Source: Jaapia argillacea MUCL 33604
Lineage: Eukaryota > Basidiomycota > Agaricomycetes > Jaapiales > Jaapiaceae
Direction: 5' to 3'
Length of the DNA: 64,000 bases
NCBI GenBank assembly: GCA_000697665.1
Contig: KL197720.1
Location: 975,613-1,039,612 of the forward strand
Every line of letters starts with the position of its first letter. The stretch's first letter is position 1. The position numbers and the translations under genes are program-made. Below are positions 45,483-57,228 of this stretch, piece by piece. The notes below the pieces were generated by a model. The model did no database searches and was not told the DNA's origin. It saw nothing but the letters and a program-made list of their open reading frames with translations.

Positions 45483-47096
45483 TCAGTCCCATGGATGACC
45501 ACAAATTATCAACCCCTCAGCATGACAATCATCGAGCAGATGAAGGGCCCTTGACCTCACATGTTCTACAACTCCGACTTCCTTGATCTGTGCAATGCCG
45601 GGAATGCCGCATCTCCAACGTGCACGAATCATATCACAAAAAGGCAAATCAAGGTAATTTGATCCATGGATGTGAAGAGCCGTCAAATTTGGGCAGAGAC
45701 AAGGCAACCTGCTTTTCTCCATCTCTAGAGGATTCAATTGGGTCAATGTGGAATCTTCGAGGAACACATTATCCCCCAAAGAGTGTGTGTTCAAGAAGGG
45801 GAGGCTCTGGAGGGATGTGATCATGTGATGCTGTTGCATTCCTTGAAAGGTGGGATTGAAGCGGAGACTCGGTATCCGAGCTGATGTGCGGGAGAGGGCA
45901 GACCCGAATTCTGGAGTCTGGCGCGGAAATGATTCTCCTGATATGCGGATAGTGATGGTTGTGAGGGAAGGAAGGATGAGGTGGTCAAAGAACTGCGTGA
46001 AATCCTCGTCGCAAATCAATGCCAGGACCTTCAGGTAATTCGACGTCACTGGGACCACTGGAAACGAAATGGAAGTCGCCAGATCTGCAATCAACAATTG
46101 GCACTTCTCAAGGGACTGGCAGCGGGACAAGAGATCCAAGGCTCGCTGAATTGAGAAGGGACGGTTCTCCGGAAGATGAAGGCAAGTCAACTGGTCCCAT
46201 GGTAAGGATAAATCGTCTGGAAGGTAATGTCGAATTGTTAACTCCCGTAGGAATGGAGCGGTATGGAGGAGGCGGTTAAGGGGAGACACCTCTGCTTCCT
46301 CTTCCTCTTCTGCCTCCTCCTCCCCCCCAACCACAACCCTAATCGTTAACTCATCAATCTCAAAATTTAACTTCTCCAAGTTGGGCCAGGAATCTACACG
46401 ATCAAGAAGTAGTCTCGACCGCGAGGTTACACCCATGTCTAAATGGCGAAGGTGTGAAGATTAAAGAGTGGCAGCCACAACGGATATCTCAACTTGAGAC
46501 TCCGTATGATAATGGTTGGGAGCAGAGACCGTAAGGTCAAGGGGAGATGTAGCGGCTCTGGCGAGCCACTCGGCCACAATGGAGGTGTAAGATGTAGTTC
46601 TGCGGTCTGTCCGCGGAGAATACTCTGGAGTGACCTGAAGGTGACACCAGAGTCTACTCGTCTTAATCGCTACTTCCCTCCAATGACGGCACACCCTAGT
46701 CAGGAGGATGGGCGCCCGTCTTATATCTGGTACTCCCAGGGTACGAGAGTCATCGTCAAGGCAATCGACAAAGATATTCGATAGGAGCTCTCGGGGAAGT
46801 CGTGTTATCCCAGCTAGAACGCATACATGAGCTTCATGGCGATCTTGGACGAGTGCAACTATCTGAGCTTGCAAACGTGACACTTCTGCATCCAGACGAT
46901 CAATGTCTAGTTGCTGCTGTGTAAGAAAGGCCTGGACTGCGGGAACCTGGTCTGGTCGAGGAGGTATGTTCTTTCCGAGGAGATGAGGGATAGGTGAGGG
47001 CAGCGGGGAGCGACGAAGTTGCTCAATCAGCGTTGGTTCCGACACGATGTCAGACTTCACATGGAGAGTGTCTGAACACGACCCACTCTGATCCAT
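45483..47096 (-). pseudogene. F-box/LRR gene C with one in-frame stop
   Basis: Begins MDQSGSCSDTLHVKSDIVSE at 47096. It has a coiled segment (QQQLDIDRLDAEVSRLQAQI), an F-box (RLPRELLSNIFVDCLDDD, APILLTRVCRHWREV, TSRLWCHLQVTP) and leucine-rich repeats to the C-terminus EGLIICGHPWD at 45483. The frame is continuous except for TAA at 46461-46463, where gene B has CAA (Gln), so a single C-to-T change separates the two ORFs. An acidic insert (EEEAEEEEEAE, about 46285-46315) is unique to this copy. It could be a recent pseudogene, a readthrough case, or still yield a truncated F-box protein. Confidence 0.8.
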
Positions 47097-47629
47097 GGCA
47101 GTGCGTTCAAATCTCAGCCTTCGGATTAAGCAATGGGCGCGCAGTCGAATCGTGCCAATGCGTATAGTTGCTCGAGGACTAGAGTCATGTGGCGCTGAGG
47201 TCAGACTCTTTCGGTGGACAACCAAACTCAGGTTGGATGACTTCGGTTCGGAGAGAGGGTATAAGAAGATTGTTTTAAGTTTCGAGACGCAGTGTAAGTC
47301 AAATAACTGGTGGTTTACATGAGGGGACGATGGACTCACGGTGATCTAAAGAGAAGTCAAACGAGAACAACCTTCCGCTTTTGGCAGTTACTTCGCCAAA
47401 CTTGGAAGGTTTGAACTCCGTCGTCAACTCGGGTGAAAGGGAACGTCGAGTTTGGAAGGGTCAGGTGATGACTCTCGCTCTCTACATTCAAATGCTGTCA
47501 GGAGAACTCTTGACAACAGAAATCAGTGGAGATATTTATATATAACGATGTTGCAATACTCAGAATAAGGAGACATCACGAATCGTTACCCCCACTGGCA
47601 TGAGGCAATAAGTATCCATTGCATATCAG

Positions 47630-49078
47630 TCAAGATTCTTCCCACGATCTCCACACATCAAACCATCGAACCCTGCCAACCTTCAACCCTTGCGCACACA
47701 ATTCCTGAAGCAGACATTTAACCTCAGTCCTGAGATCGACATCCGCAAGTTCAACCACCTTGATAGCCACGACATCAGAATCTGAGTGTCTCCATCGCAA
47801 GCAAACCATCTCAGCCAACATCGATCTGCAACATCTCGTTCCATAGATCCGTAGAGTCTCCACGGTGGGACCGAGACACCGCAAACCCATGTTCTCCGTT
47901 TCGTCAGGATTGAAAGACATCAACAATGCTTCAGGCACAGCAGAATTGGGTCCAAGCGATAGATAAGTGAGGGTTGGTAAATTGCGAATGGAGAGAATGA
48001 TATTGCGATCGTATATCCCTGAAACTGGGGGATCAAAATGGAGGTGTGTAATGCAAGTTGAGATCCGAGAGATGATGGACCTGAATTCTCCGATAGGCGA
48101 TGAGTGATTTCGAGGCGTTGTCAAGGCAAGGTGGGTGAGCGAAGGGAGGGATAAATGGAGGGATAATTCAGCCAAACCCCCGCCAGAAGTCAACGAGAGG
48201 TGTGTCAAAGTCGTCGATGTCACAGAAGGAGCTGATAATGACGAGGGAATGGATGACCCAATTTCCAGCTCGCACCATTTGAGCAAGGGACACTGACTGA
48301 CGACGAGCAGAACCTGTCGAACGTAAACGGGGCGGGTCTCTCTGGTGGGACTGCTCAGTCACAGTGCAGTGAGTTGTCGCCACAGCAAAGACAAAAACAA
48401 TGGAGAGCCATCCTGTACTACCACTTCCCGTAGCGATGGTGCGTTATGTAGCAAGCAATAAAGTGGTAGGAGGGCAGAACGGTGGCACAAAATAGAAATC
48501 TTCAGTTTCTCCAAGTTGGGCCATGACATTGATTTATCAACACCTAGGCAACGAGCTAAATCCACCGACATCTCGAGTTCCAGAGAGTGAAGAGAGTTGG
48601 GAGATCGAAAGGCAGCCTGGACGACGACATCAAAGAACTCCGCCCCTTCTTTGTCCTCACCGCCAGATGGCGCAATTGTGAGATCGAGCAGACATTTGGC
48701 TGCCCTATCTACCCACAGAGCCACCATTGAGGCATATGCTATGGGAATATAACTTCTCCATGGAGACACCACCAGACAACACCAAAGTCCGGGAGCGGCA
48801 ACTGCTATTTCCCTCCAATAACGGCAGATTTGAGTGAGGACGATCAGAGCATTTAGGATATCCGGTATCCCAAGCGTATCAGATTCGGTATCAAGGCACT
48901 CGAAGAACACCTGCAAGAGCAGCTCAGGAGGGAGCTGCATGGCTGGGGGTGACTTCAGTTGGTCTGCTGCAAGCTCTACATCAGAAGAGATAACCCTCCA
49001 ATGTGCATCTCGGCTTACTTGCAACCATGTCTGAATTGCTGTTACTACTCGTGACCTTGGAGAAGAGTATGGATCCAC
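47630..49078 (-). pseudogene. F-box/LRR gene D, divergent, with one in-frame stop
   Basis: Starts MDPYSSPRSRVVTAIQTWLQ at 49078; F-box-like QLPPELLLQVFFECLDTES, LIVLTQICRYWREIAVAAP, GLWCCLVVSP; then LRR-like segments to MVCLRWRHSDSDVVAIKV and the C-terminus near 47630. The frame is continuous through the whole length except TGA at 48359-48361 (LTAL stop LSSPTRETRP), best explained by CGA to TGA. It is only distantly related to copies B and C. Start lies 178 bases from the divergent HAD phosphatase start, so they share a short promoter region. Confidence 0.75.
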
Positions 49079-49256
49079 TTATATCGATGTTGAACTTGAA
49101 GTACAAGGCGCGGTTCAATCAACAAAATTTAACTCGAATATTCAACAAATGTATTTATTTATGTCCCGCGTATTTCCGAACCCTAACCCATTGCCAACGC
49201 CGAAGCCGACTTATGGAAACATTTCGGCGCTGTTATCTTGAAGTTGCAACTCCAAG

Positions 49257-50241
49257 ATGACCCATCCACATATCCAAGCGATACTCATAGACCTGTCCGG
49301 AACACTGCATGTAGGCTCCACACCAATACCCGCCTCAGTTTCCGCACTGGGCCATCTCCGATCCTCCAAAATTCCGTTTCGATTCTGTTCGAATACTTTG
49401 AAAGAGTCCACGGAGGATCTATGTCAGAGATTGGTCGAGATGGGGTTCGATATCAAAATGGACAGTGGTGAGACGAATGTGGGAAGTCGAGAGGTTTGGA
49501 CAAGTATTGGTGCGGTCAAGAGATTGATTGAGGAGAGAGGCTTCCAAAAACCCTTCTTCTTGTTGTCCGATTCTGCCAAGGCGGAGTGCATCGAAGGGAA
49601 CCAAGCTATTTCAGCATCGCTGACCCACACGGAAATGCCTTACGATGGAGTTATCGTCGGACTTTCACCCAACAGTTTCACTTACGATATCCTATCCGAA
49701 GCATTCCAAATCCTCACTCACCAACATCCCTCCCAATCCTCGAAATCCACCTCCCCCTCTTCGCGTCCCCCAATACCACTCATTGCGACGCACAAAGCGA
49801 AATATATTCGACCTAGCTCTTCTGCCCCACTTGTGCTGGGTCCAGGACCCTTTGTTACAGCCCTCGAAGAAGCATCAGGTGTGCGGGCTGAAATCGTGGG
49901 CAAGCCAAGTCGGAAGTTCTTTGAGACAGTTATTGGTGATATGGCTTTGGATATAAACAGTGATACCGCTGGTGGAAGCGGGAGGATAGCAATTGTGGGA
50001 GACGACGTCGAGGCTGACTTGGGTGGAGCGGCATCTGAGCTCGGATTATGGAGGGTTCTTGGTCAGTAGCCACTCGTCGTATTGCCAATATCTTCAATGC
50101 AGGAGCTGATGCAACATATCCTTAGTCAAGACTGGTAAATATCGTCCAGGGGATGAATCCAAGCCGGGCGTCCGTCCTCCAGATGAAGTATCCGCTTCCT
50201 TCGCAGAGTGGGTCGATAGCGTTCTCGCTAACCGGAGTTGA
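49257..50241 (+). CDS. HAD-superfamily phosphatase, LHPP/HDHD2 type
   Basis: Type IIA HAD hydrolase. Motif I is AILIDLSGTLHVGS, where the nucleophile/acid pair appears as D-x-S, as in LHPP/HDHD2 rather than D-x-D. Motif II is FRFCSNTLKES. The cap region contains YDGVIVGLSPNSF; motif III is at EIVGKPSRKFFE and motif IV IAIVGDDVEADLGGA. The second exon (after an intron about 50064-50126) gives VKTGKYRPGDESKPGVRPPD and ends LANRS. About 310 residues, slightly long because of a Ser/Pro-rich insertion (about 49725-49785). Mammalian LHPP acts on phosphohistidine, phospholysine and inorganic pyrophosphate; the substrate here is not known. Intact. Confidence 0.88.
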
Positions 50242-52025
50242 CCTTACATCGAGTTGTGATAATATGCCAAGGTGATATCTTTGACATTCTTGTCAACTAA
50301 AGTCGAAACTCAGCTCTTCTGCAGTGTCGCCCCATTTTCATAGACATCTAGAATTTTGATTCCGGGAGGTGAATCGATAACATGACCCCTTTTAACTGTT
50401 CAACGTTGGTCTAGTCTCTACTATATCACTAAGCCATTCGCCACTCACTGCATCCATACTGCTCTAGTGCTTATATTGCTCCTATTACCCCGCCACACTC
50501 CACCCCCAGTAGAACTCGCTTCAATCCCAATGACGGTAGCACTTGCGAGAGGGTTACAAAGTACACAAATACCACCGCCCCGAAATGAATTTCCCTTTAG
50601 AATAAGCCTCACGTGCAACTTTCCAGGCAAACAAACCCCATCTAACCTGCTTCAAATTCCCCTTCTATCTCCCTCTGCAATTCAACAGAAAGTCGCTCAG
50701 CATCCCAGACTCTGCCAGCGACTATCCACATCGATGAGTCGTGTTCTTGAGATATTATTATCGATCGAGCGCAGCCCATGATTTTTTACTCGGAGAAATG
50801 GCATCTAGCGGGCTTACAGCTTGCAAATTCGAAGCGTTCCCAGCTCAGACCGCTGGGATAGAAGCCACCCTAGAAAAAATTGATATCTTGTAGAAATGCC
50901 CTGCCTGAACAAATCTCCGCGCACTCCCCACCTGCTGACCGTGCGAGAAGTCCCTTGTACGTTGTGCCTGGTCAAAGGCGCCAATATGTTCTCGGTCATT
51001 GATATATCTATCGCCGATCTCCCGAGTCGATTACGCTAGAGAGCCAGTAAAAACAAATGGATCCTCGGGAAGTAGAGTCGTTTTTGCTATAGTGAATAAT
51101 TCGTTTGTCGGAAAAGCCGCTTCCACGATTCTGAGACGAACAATATCGAACTCCGAGACAGTGAGTTTAAACCGATTTCAGATTTCCTCGGTCCTCAGGG
51201 GCAATCATACACGATCAACACGGGATGGGCATTTTTCAATGAATGGGCGTCAGATAAAGAAGGCGGGGGACCTCTATGATGAGGGTAGAAATGATTAGAG
51301 GTGTTGCAAAGCTTAGGAAGTAGGGTTCAAGGGTGGGCAAGGACCTTATCATCTCCATGGGGCCATGGGTAGCTGACAATGTGCACTTGGTGAGAAGGAG
51401 GATCCAAAGTACCGATACCTGGAACGCAGGGGGGTCGGCTATATCATGAACGATTTGGGCCATTCATGTGGACGGTTTGATCAGGTACGCCGTAGAGATA
51501 ACAAACCCAGAGTTACAGGCGGCTAGAGTCCGAACAAAGACGTATGTTGGGCGCCTAAGTCCAAGCCGAGGCTGACAACATCTAATAACCAGAAAGCAAA
51601 GGGATCACAGCGACATACCGGGGTTCAGCCGCAGTCTTGTAGAGGTCAATCATATCGGTGTCGGTTGAAGCCGATTCTCCGGCACGGGAGCAATCGTGTC
51701 AAGGTAGCGCCCACGCCCAAGAACCAACGCCGGGGCTATGAGCCACGACGCACCATCCTAGTTATCGGTTCGTTATCAGCTTCAAGGAGCTGGGATTTCT
51801 GCGATGGAGAGTGCTACATGATGCCATTGCAAATCGAAGCGAAGTCAGATCAGGTGTCATGTGTCGTGAGACCGGGCGTCTAAGTAGTATGCCAGCACTG
51901 TGACTAATGTTCTTCACGAAGATGAACGACGACTAGATAGATCGCAGCACTCACTTAGGATCTCACCAGGGAAAAACAGATTATCTAGACTGGATGACTT
52001 CGTTGGGGGGTTAATGTTACCAAAT
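50242..52025. other. Gene-poor region
   Basis: About 1.8 kb with only short open frames on both strands lacking recognisable domains or coherent splicing. The right border (about 52005-52025) resembles sequence near 63945-63960. Confidence 0.4.
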
Positions 52026-52032
52026 GTTGAGA
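52026..52032. repeat. Target-site duplication GTTGAGA, left
   Basis: Matches 61952-61958 beside the other end of the transposon. Confidence 0.8.
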
Positions 52033-52054
52033 CCCAGTGAAAAGTCCGTCTAAG
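52033..52054 (+). repeat. Terminal inverted repeat, left
   Basis: Perfect 22-base inverted match to 61930-61951. Confidence 0.88.
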
Positions 52055-52369
52055 CACAGCGAACCAAATCGAAGAAAAATTCTAAGGAGTTCCCATGGTT
52101 AGATATGGCTCGATTATTTGGACTATTCGGACTTTCGCTCGATTTTTCATCAAAGGAGATCGATGACAGTCGAACGAAATTGAAGCACCATCCAAGGACA
52201 TCGAGCGGAATCGATTCGTCTTCTGTGCGGTATCAGACGGATTCTCGACTCATTTTAGGATAATAAATTGTTATTATATTGCATTAATCAGATGAAATCA
52301 ATCATGCTACGGTAAACAGCACAGTGGAGGGAGGAGTGGGTTGTATCTGGTTGATACGGAGTATTGAGA

Positions 52370-54240
52370 CTATTCCCCACTTGTCTGCTCTTTGCCCCCT
52401 TTCCTCCCCGCCTTCTTCCCCGCCGCCTCACTAAGTGCCTCGTATTGCTGGGAAAGGTGTCAATTCAACGAAGCTGCGAAGGTAGGAGGTCATACACACA
52501 TCACGGGTTTCCTTATCCAAACTTAGCCAGACAGCAGCAAACTCAATAGTTGTCGTGTCGTGGTGGAGTTTGCGGTAGTCAATCATGAACAGATTTCTGC
52601 GTAGACACGAGTGAGGTGCGACATCGATGAGTGAAACGGGAAAACATACCGAGCCGTGGTCGATTTCGATGGTTGAATTTTTGTCGTCTTCTTCTTCGCA
52701 ATCGGCGCGGATGGCTGAGTCACGCTTGCAAGTTCCGGCTGAGAGGGTTGTCCAACGGCGGAGCTATCCTCTTTCGAGGGTAGAGGATTATCCAATTGTT
52801 AGATGCAGAAGGGGTGAATAGACGCGCATTCATACCTGGGTTGATAAGGCCCGAGCCACTTTCCGAAATGATGGAGCTGGGACCAGCTGGGAGTGGCTCT
52901 TCGAACATATTACCACTGGAAAAGATCACATCAATGGATTACGAAATTAGAGAGTCCGGCATAACAGCCACGTACAGAGGATCGCGGAACTGGGGGCGAG
53001 AGATGTTAACCTTGGGTGCAATCTCTGCAGTGGGCCCGGTTTGTTTGAGGTTCTCCCCGGGTGGCTCCATAATCGGATTTCGGTTGATGTCGATCTCTGT
53101 TGGGCGTGAAGAGGATGGTGAAAGCAACAAGGGGGCTGTCGCGTCGAGGGAGGAGTGTGAAGGATTTGGATGTGGGGGGCTGGTTTGTGCTGAGGTGGTC
53201 TCTCTGAGCTGTAAAAGCGGCCTGGAAGTGCTCTCGTGCTCTTGAGAGCACTGAAGGGATAGTAAAGGTATTGATGTAGCTGGGAGGGTGATTGTAGGTG
53301 TCAAACCGGCGAGATACGGGGTCCGCGCGAGAGTAAGGGCCTCTGACTCGGCCAAAGGTGCTGTCGAATTGACTTCCACGGATGGGAAGTTTACAAGGGG
53401 AGCCTGATTCGCTCCTAAAATGGATAGGTTGTGGGGTAGAGGGGAGGTGGTTGCGAGTAGGGATGTCTGAGTGATAGGGGCTGGAGATCTGGTCTCTCCG
53501 GTGAAGAGAGGAGGGATGGGAGGTTGCGAGAGCATTGAGCTGGCATCACGATCAGGCATAGGAGGACTTTCGAGATGAATCTCGTCCTTAAGGGGTGTTG
53601 AGATGGAGGGAGAGTGCTTGGACTTCTTGCGAGAACCACTGTCCAGCGCAGAGGAGCGCTTTCCCTTTCGCGACCCCGATTGTTCCGAACCCTCTTCAGC
53701 CTTGACAGCACTGCCCTTCCGAGGATGATTGGGGTAGATCTTCGTCATTATTGCGTGGAGCTTCCAGTGATTCTCGCATAGTTGCAAGTACGGGTAGCCT
53801 TGGTAGATCTTCGTGCGGAAGTGTTGCAGTGCTAATAAGGTTATCTTCCCCCATGTATCTGGCAGCATCTCGAGTTCATCCATTCCGCGCAATTCCGCAC
53901 GAATGTAGTCTCGGAGTCCCGCGGCAATCGAAGCAGTGATTACAATACCATTCCAGTCTTCGACATGCTTCATCATAACATTCACCCCTTCCTTCAGGCG
54001 CACGTTTCCTCGTGGGTTTGGAGTCGACCCCTCTGCTACATCTTTGGCTGGCACCTCCCTTTCCTCGTACTTCTGAAGGGTCCAGAAGTTGATTTGAGGA
54101 AAGTCTTCCTCTTGCCATGGCCCGTTGAGTGAGTTTACAGCTGGTATGGCTCGGTGGGAGCCTGGCATGATGTTGGAGGCCTCGGAGGAGTTCTGTGGGA
54201 CAACACGAAGGAGCAACTCATATGCTTCCCTTCGAGACAA
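52370..54240 (-). CDS. Transposon accessory protein, function unknown
   Basis: The main frame starts at or before 54240 (MSRREAYELLLRVVPQNSSE). The N-terminal 150 residues are folded-looking (INFWTLQKYEEREVPAKD, MMKHVEDWNGIVITASIAAG, TWGKITLLALQHFRTKIYQG, LQLCENHWKLHAIMTKIYPN). Then a basic Lys/Arg/Ser stretch (KGKRSSALDSGSRKKSKHSP) that could be a nuclear signal leads into a long Ser/Pro/Leu-rich region. At least two short C-terminal exons follow (KEDSSAVGQPSQPELAS, SEAAGKKAGRKGGKEQTSGE), ending at 52370. It lies inside the transposon near its left end, downstream of and parallel to the transposase. The N-terminal helical domain could bind DNA, but I recognise no named family. Confidence 0.65.
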
Positions 54241-54779
54241 GTGAGTGCCTTGAAAACCTCACAATATTCTTATGCTTACTTCCATGTTGCCACCTGAGCC
54301 TGGCTTGCAAGATAAGCAGTATTCCCAGCCTGGGTGAGATTATCGTGAGTTGCATCTCGAATAATTTGCATGCAGTTCGGCAGGTAACTATCAGAGCCAT
54401 ACGAAGACTGATCTTCGTTAGTAGGGACCACAAGAGTTCAGAAGTTGATTTGGCTCACGAAGGCCCTGTTGCCAAAGGAAGGTGTCGAAGTAGCATGAAA
54501 ATCAATGATTGGGGTATGAAGTGGACTTTCTGTCCTCATTGACAGTGCCCTGTCACTAAAAAAGAATGGAGTGGAGGAACGAGAGGAATCTGACTGTGTG
54601 CTGCCTAGGGTGGACACCAGGTTTACGGGGGAAGGTGTTGGTGCCATCAAGCTTGGGTATCGACCGAAAGACGACATAAGGTACGTGGCCAAGCTAGAGT
54701 CGGGAGATTCCGACATGGTTCCACTAAGGTTTCTGCCACAATTCTTGGGCACTGTAAATTACTATCACATGGATAGTTA

Positions 54780-55160
54780 TTCTCTATGTGTATGGATATT
54801 CTGTGTGTATGAATGCTGTGTGCATATGAATGTTCTCTGCACCTATGTGTTCTCCGTGCGCATGGATGTTCTCCACGCGTATGGATGTTCTCCGCGCGTA
54901 TGGATGTTCTCCGCGCGTATGGATGTTCTCCGCGCGTATGGATGTTCTCCGCGCGTATGGATGTTCTCCGCGCGTATGGATGTTCTCTGTGCATATGGAT
55001 GTTCTCCACACCATGTTCTCTGCGCCTATGAAAGTTCTCCGCACATGAGTTCTCCGTGCCTATGAATGTTCTCCCCATGTGAGTTCTCTGCACCTATGAA
55101 TGTTCTCTGCACCTATATGTTCTCCATACCTATGAATGTTCTCCACACCTATGGATGATC
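54780..55160. repeat. Minisatellite with 19-base unit
   Basis: About six near-perfect head-to-tail copies of a unit containing TATGGATGTTCTCCGCGCG (54868-54990) are surrounded by degenerate copies of TATGAATGTTCTC with variable spacers out to about 55160. Because 19 is not a multiple of three, every frame cycles through related peptides, which explains the long open frames on both strands here. Not coding in my view. Confidence 0.85.
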
Positions 55161-55634
55161 TCTACTGTAGGGGAGTGAATCTGCCTATGTATGGAAACCA
55201 TGTCAACATATGTTTCGAGCATCACTCTATCTATTTCTACTTTCTATGCTTTCTTTTGTTTGTGCTGTGGACATTGATGTTGGTTGGATTTGGAGCTGTG
55301 GCTGGTTTGGGTTTGTACAGAACAGGAACATACAACATTCTATTCTCTCCTCTCTCTATCACCATTCCGTGCACAGACTGCTAGCTTGGGGTTGCTTGAG
55401 TTTTGTAGCTTTTGTTGTTGTTGTTGTAGTTCACTTTTGGCAGCATTCCCCTGTATTCATCACTTGTAGCTTTTGTCTATTGTGCTCTCTGGTGCAAACC
55501 TACACTCTCTAATCTACACTCTTTTATACCACTGGAACTGCTAGTCATACACAAGAATCCTAAGCACCAACAACCACAGTCTCTGCAAAACACCACTCAC
55601 AATCAGTGTTTACACACAAGACTGACCCCACACT
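55161..55634. other. AT/T-rich transposon interior
   Basis: Short hydrophobic open frames arise from T-rich sequence; no gene supported. Confidence 0.4.
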
Positions 55635-55770
55635 GTGCCTATGAATGTTCTCTGCACCTATGAATGTTCTCTGCAGGTATGAATGTTCTAAATGTTCTCC
55701 GCATCTATATGTTCTCCATGCCTATGAATGTTCTCTGTGCCTATGAATATTCTCCACACATATGAATGAA
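55635..55770. repeat. Second cluster of degenerate minisatellite units
   Basis: Several copies of the TATGAATGTTCTC core with variable spacing, related to 54780-55160, separated from it by about 480 bases of other sequence. Confidence 0.7.
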
Positions 55771-55836
55771 ATTCCCAGAACTGAGTGATGTGGAGATAGA
55801 ATGGTGGACAACTGGTCTTAAGACAATGTAGGTTAC

Positions 55837-56229
55837 TTGGGGTGTGTGAGGTCCAGATTGAGTGTGAGTTCTATGACAACTTACTTGAACACGTTGTGGG
55901 CCATCATTGGACAGAACCTGTACCGACTGCAGGAGATTAATCAGATGGAGAGGGAGATGAGTAGCTATCTAGAGTGGGAGTTGAATATCAAGCCTGCAAT
56001 ATTGGCAGAGTTTGAGGGGAAATTGAAGAAGGATCTCATTTACCCTGCACAGCCTTTCAAATTGAACACCATCTCAATACCATCCATCCCTATACCCATT
56101 CACAAATCACCACCCAAGCCTGTCCAGAACCCATTACCACCTCCCCTCGTTCCTGTAAAGGCCACCTATGACTCTTGTCATGCCACAAATGACTACACAC
56201 CTGCTCTCTCACCCCCATCAGATCACTGA
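55837..56229 (+). pseudogene. Captured fragment of a cyclin gene inside the transposon
   Basis: From about 55876 the plus frame reads TYLNTLWAIIGQNLYRLQEI followed by NQMEREMSSYLEWELNIKPA and a Ser/Pro/Ile-rich tail to 56229. NQMEREMCSYLEWQLN-like sequence is the end of the cyclin box in fungal Pcl/Pho80-type cyclins as I know them. The earlier part of the box (SLILASKF region) is missing, so this is a partial copy. It lies between the transposase and accessory genes, on the opposite strand to both. It may be transcribed, but no complete gene is visible. Confidence 0.6.
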
Positions 56230-57228
56230 CAGTTGTTATACCCACTTAGTGATGATGGCTGGCCACACAGTGGAATACAAGCTCCATTTGGAGGTCCCAC
56301 AAGCCTACCTTAAATCTAAGATTGGCTGAGAAGCATTTGCTTTTGCTGTGCCAGTGGTTTGGTAGCACTCTTGGTCACGTTCACTTGTTTATTTCTTTGT
56401 TGCTGCTGGCGATGTTGTCATCGCCTCTTGTTAACTTTCCAGTATTCTGGCATTGTTGTCTCATTTTTCTATCTCTTCTCTCAGGTTTACCCCTATTTGA
56501 TGCCCTGGCAGTCTTGACAATGGCAGTTGGGTGGCATTAATGGCTTGCTCTATATTGGACTGTCACCATCTGTTGCTGGTGCTTCACTGGCATCCCACCT
56601 GCACATTATTGGACTGTTTTGTCTTTCATTCATTGTTTTGTTTGCATATTTCTCTCATCTGTTTATCAATCTCACCACAGTGCTCTCCTCACAACATCAT
56701 TGCATCTCGTGTATTAACACCATGTTACTTATATTTTGGTTGTGTAATCAGCCATCCATCACACCAACACATTATGTCTTCATATTGAGTATGGATATGG
56801 AATAAATAAACATTATCACTCCATTGTTAATATCAGGAATTGAAAACTCAGTTACTTGCATTTTCATTTAATCCTTGCACTCCCCACCTTTCATAGACAA
56901 TCCATAGCCAAGCCTGCACACTGGAGTGTTTGTGTTAGGAGCACCTTTAGTGGCTAGTACTCAGGCTACGACTTGAGGCTATAGAGGATGATGAACAAGA
57001 GCAAACCAATTGAAGGGTACAGGCTAAAGAGCTGTATTGTTCAAGTGGACAAGCTTAGAGAATACAGGAGAGCGAGTGTGCCTTATATACTAGGGTCAGA
57101 TGGATATCTACAGTATTGGCCTAGATATGCACTATCTCTGCGTGTATCCATCTCTAACTAGTTGCCTTAGTTGAACTCAGCCTCTGAAAGCTTTGATTTG
57201 TAACAAACTTGGTATTCTACAAAACACT
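56230..57228. other. Transposon interior, T-rich, non-coding
   Basis: About 1 kb of T-rich sequence with short hydrophobic open frames on the plus strand that show no conserved features; taken as non-coding filler of the element. Confidence 0.4.

Noticed and set aside
50467-50781. Plus-strand ORF of about 100 residues downstream of the HAD phosphatase
   Set aside because: No start context, domain or codon pattern distinguishes it from chance in this gene-poor stretch.
54860-55000. Regular short repeats reminiscent of a CRISPR array
   Set aside because: Units are head-to-tail without unique spacers, and the genome is fungal; it is a minisatellite.
54571-55093. Long open frames on both strands with repeating peptides (MDVLRAYGCSPRVW and IRAENIHTRGEH types)
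   Set aside because: They follow from a 19-base minisatellite read in successive frames; no start context or conserved domain.
55136-55512. Hydrophobic ORFs that could be membrane proteins
   Set aside because: They result from T-rich sequence in the transposon and overlap in three frames.
56322-56805. Overlapping hydrophobic ORFs on the plus strand
   Set aside because: Same reason: T-rich non-coding filler, with no conserved motif or splicing.
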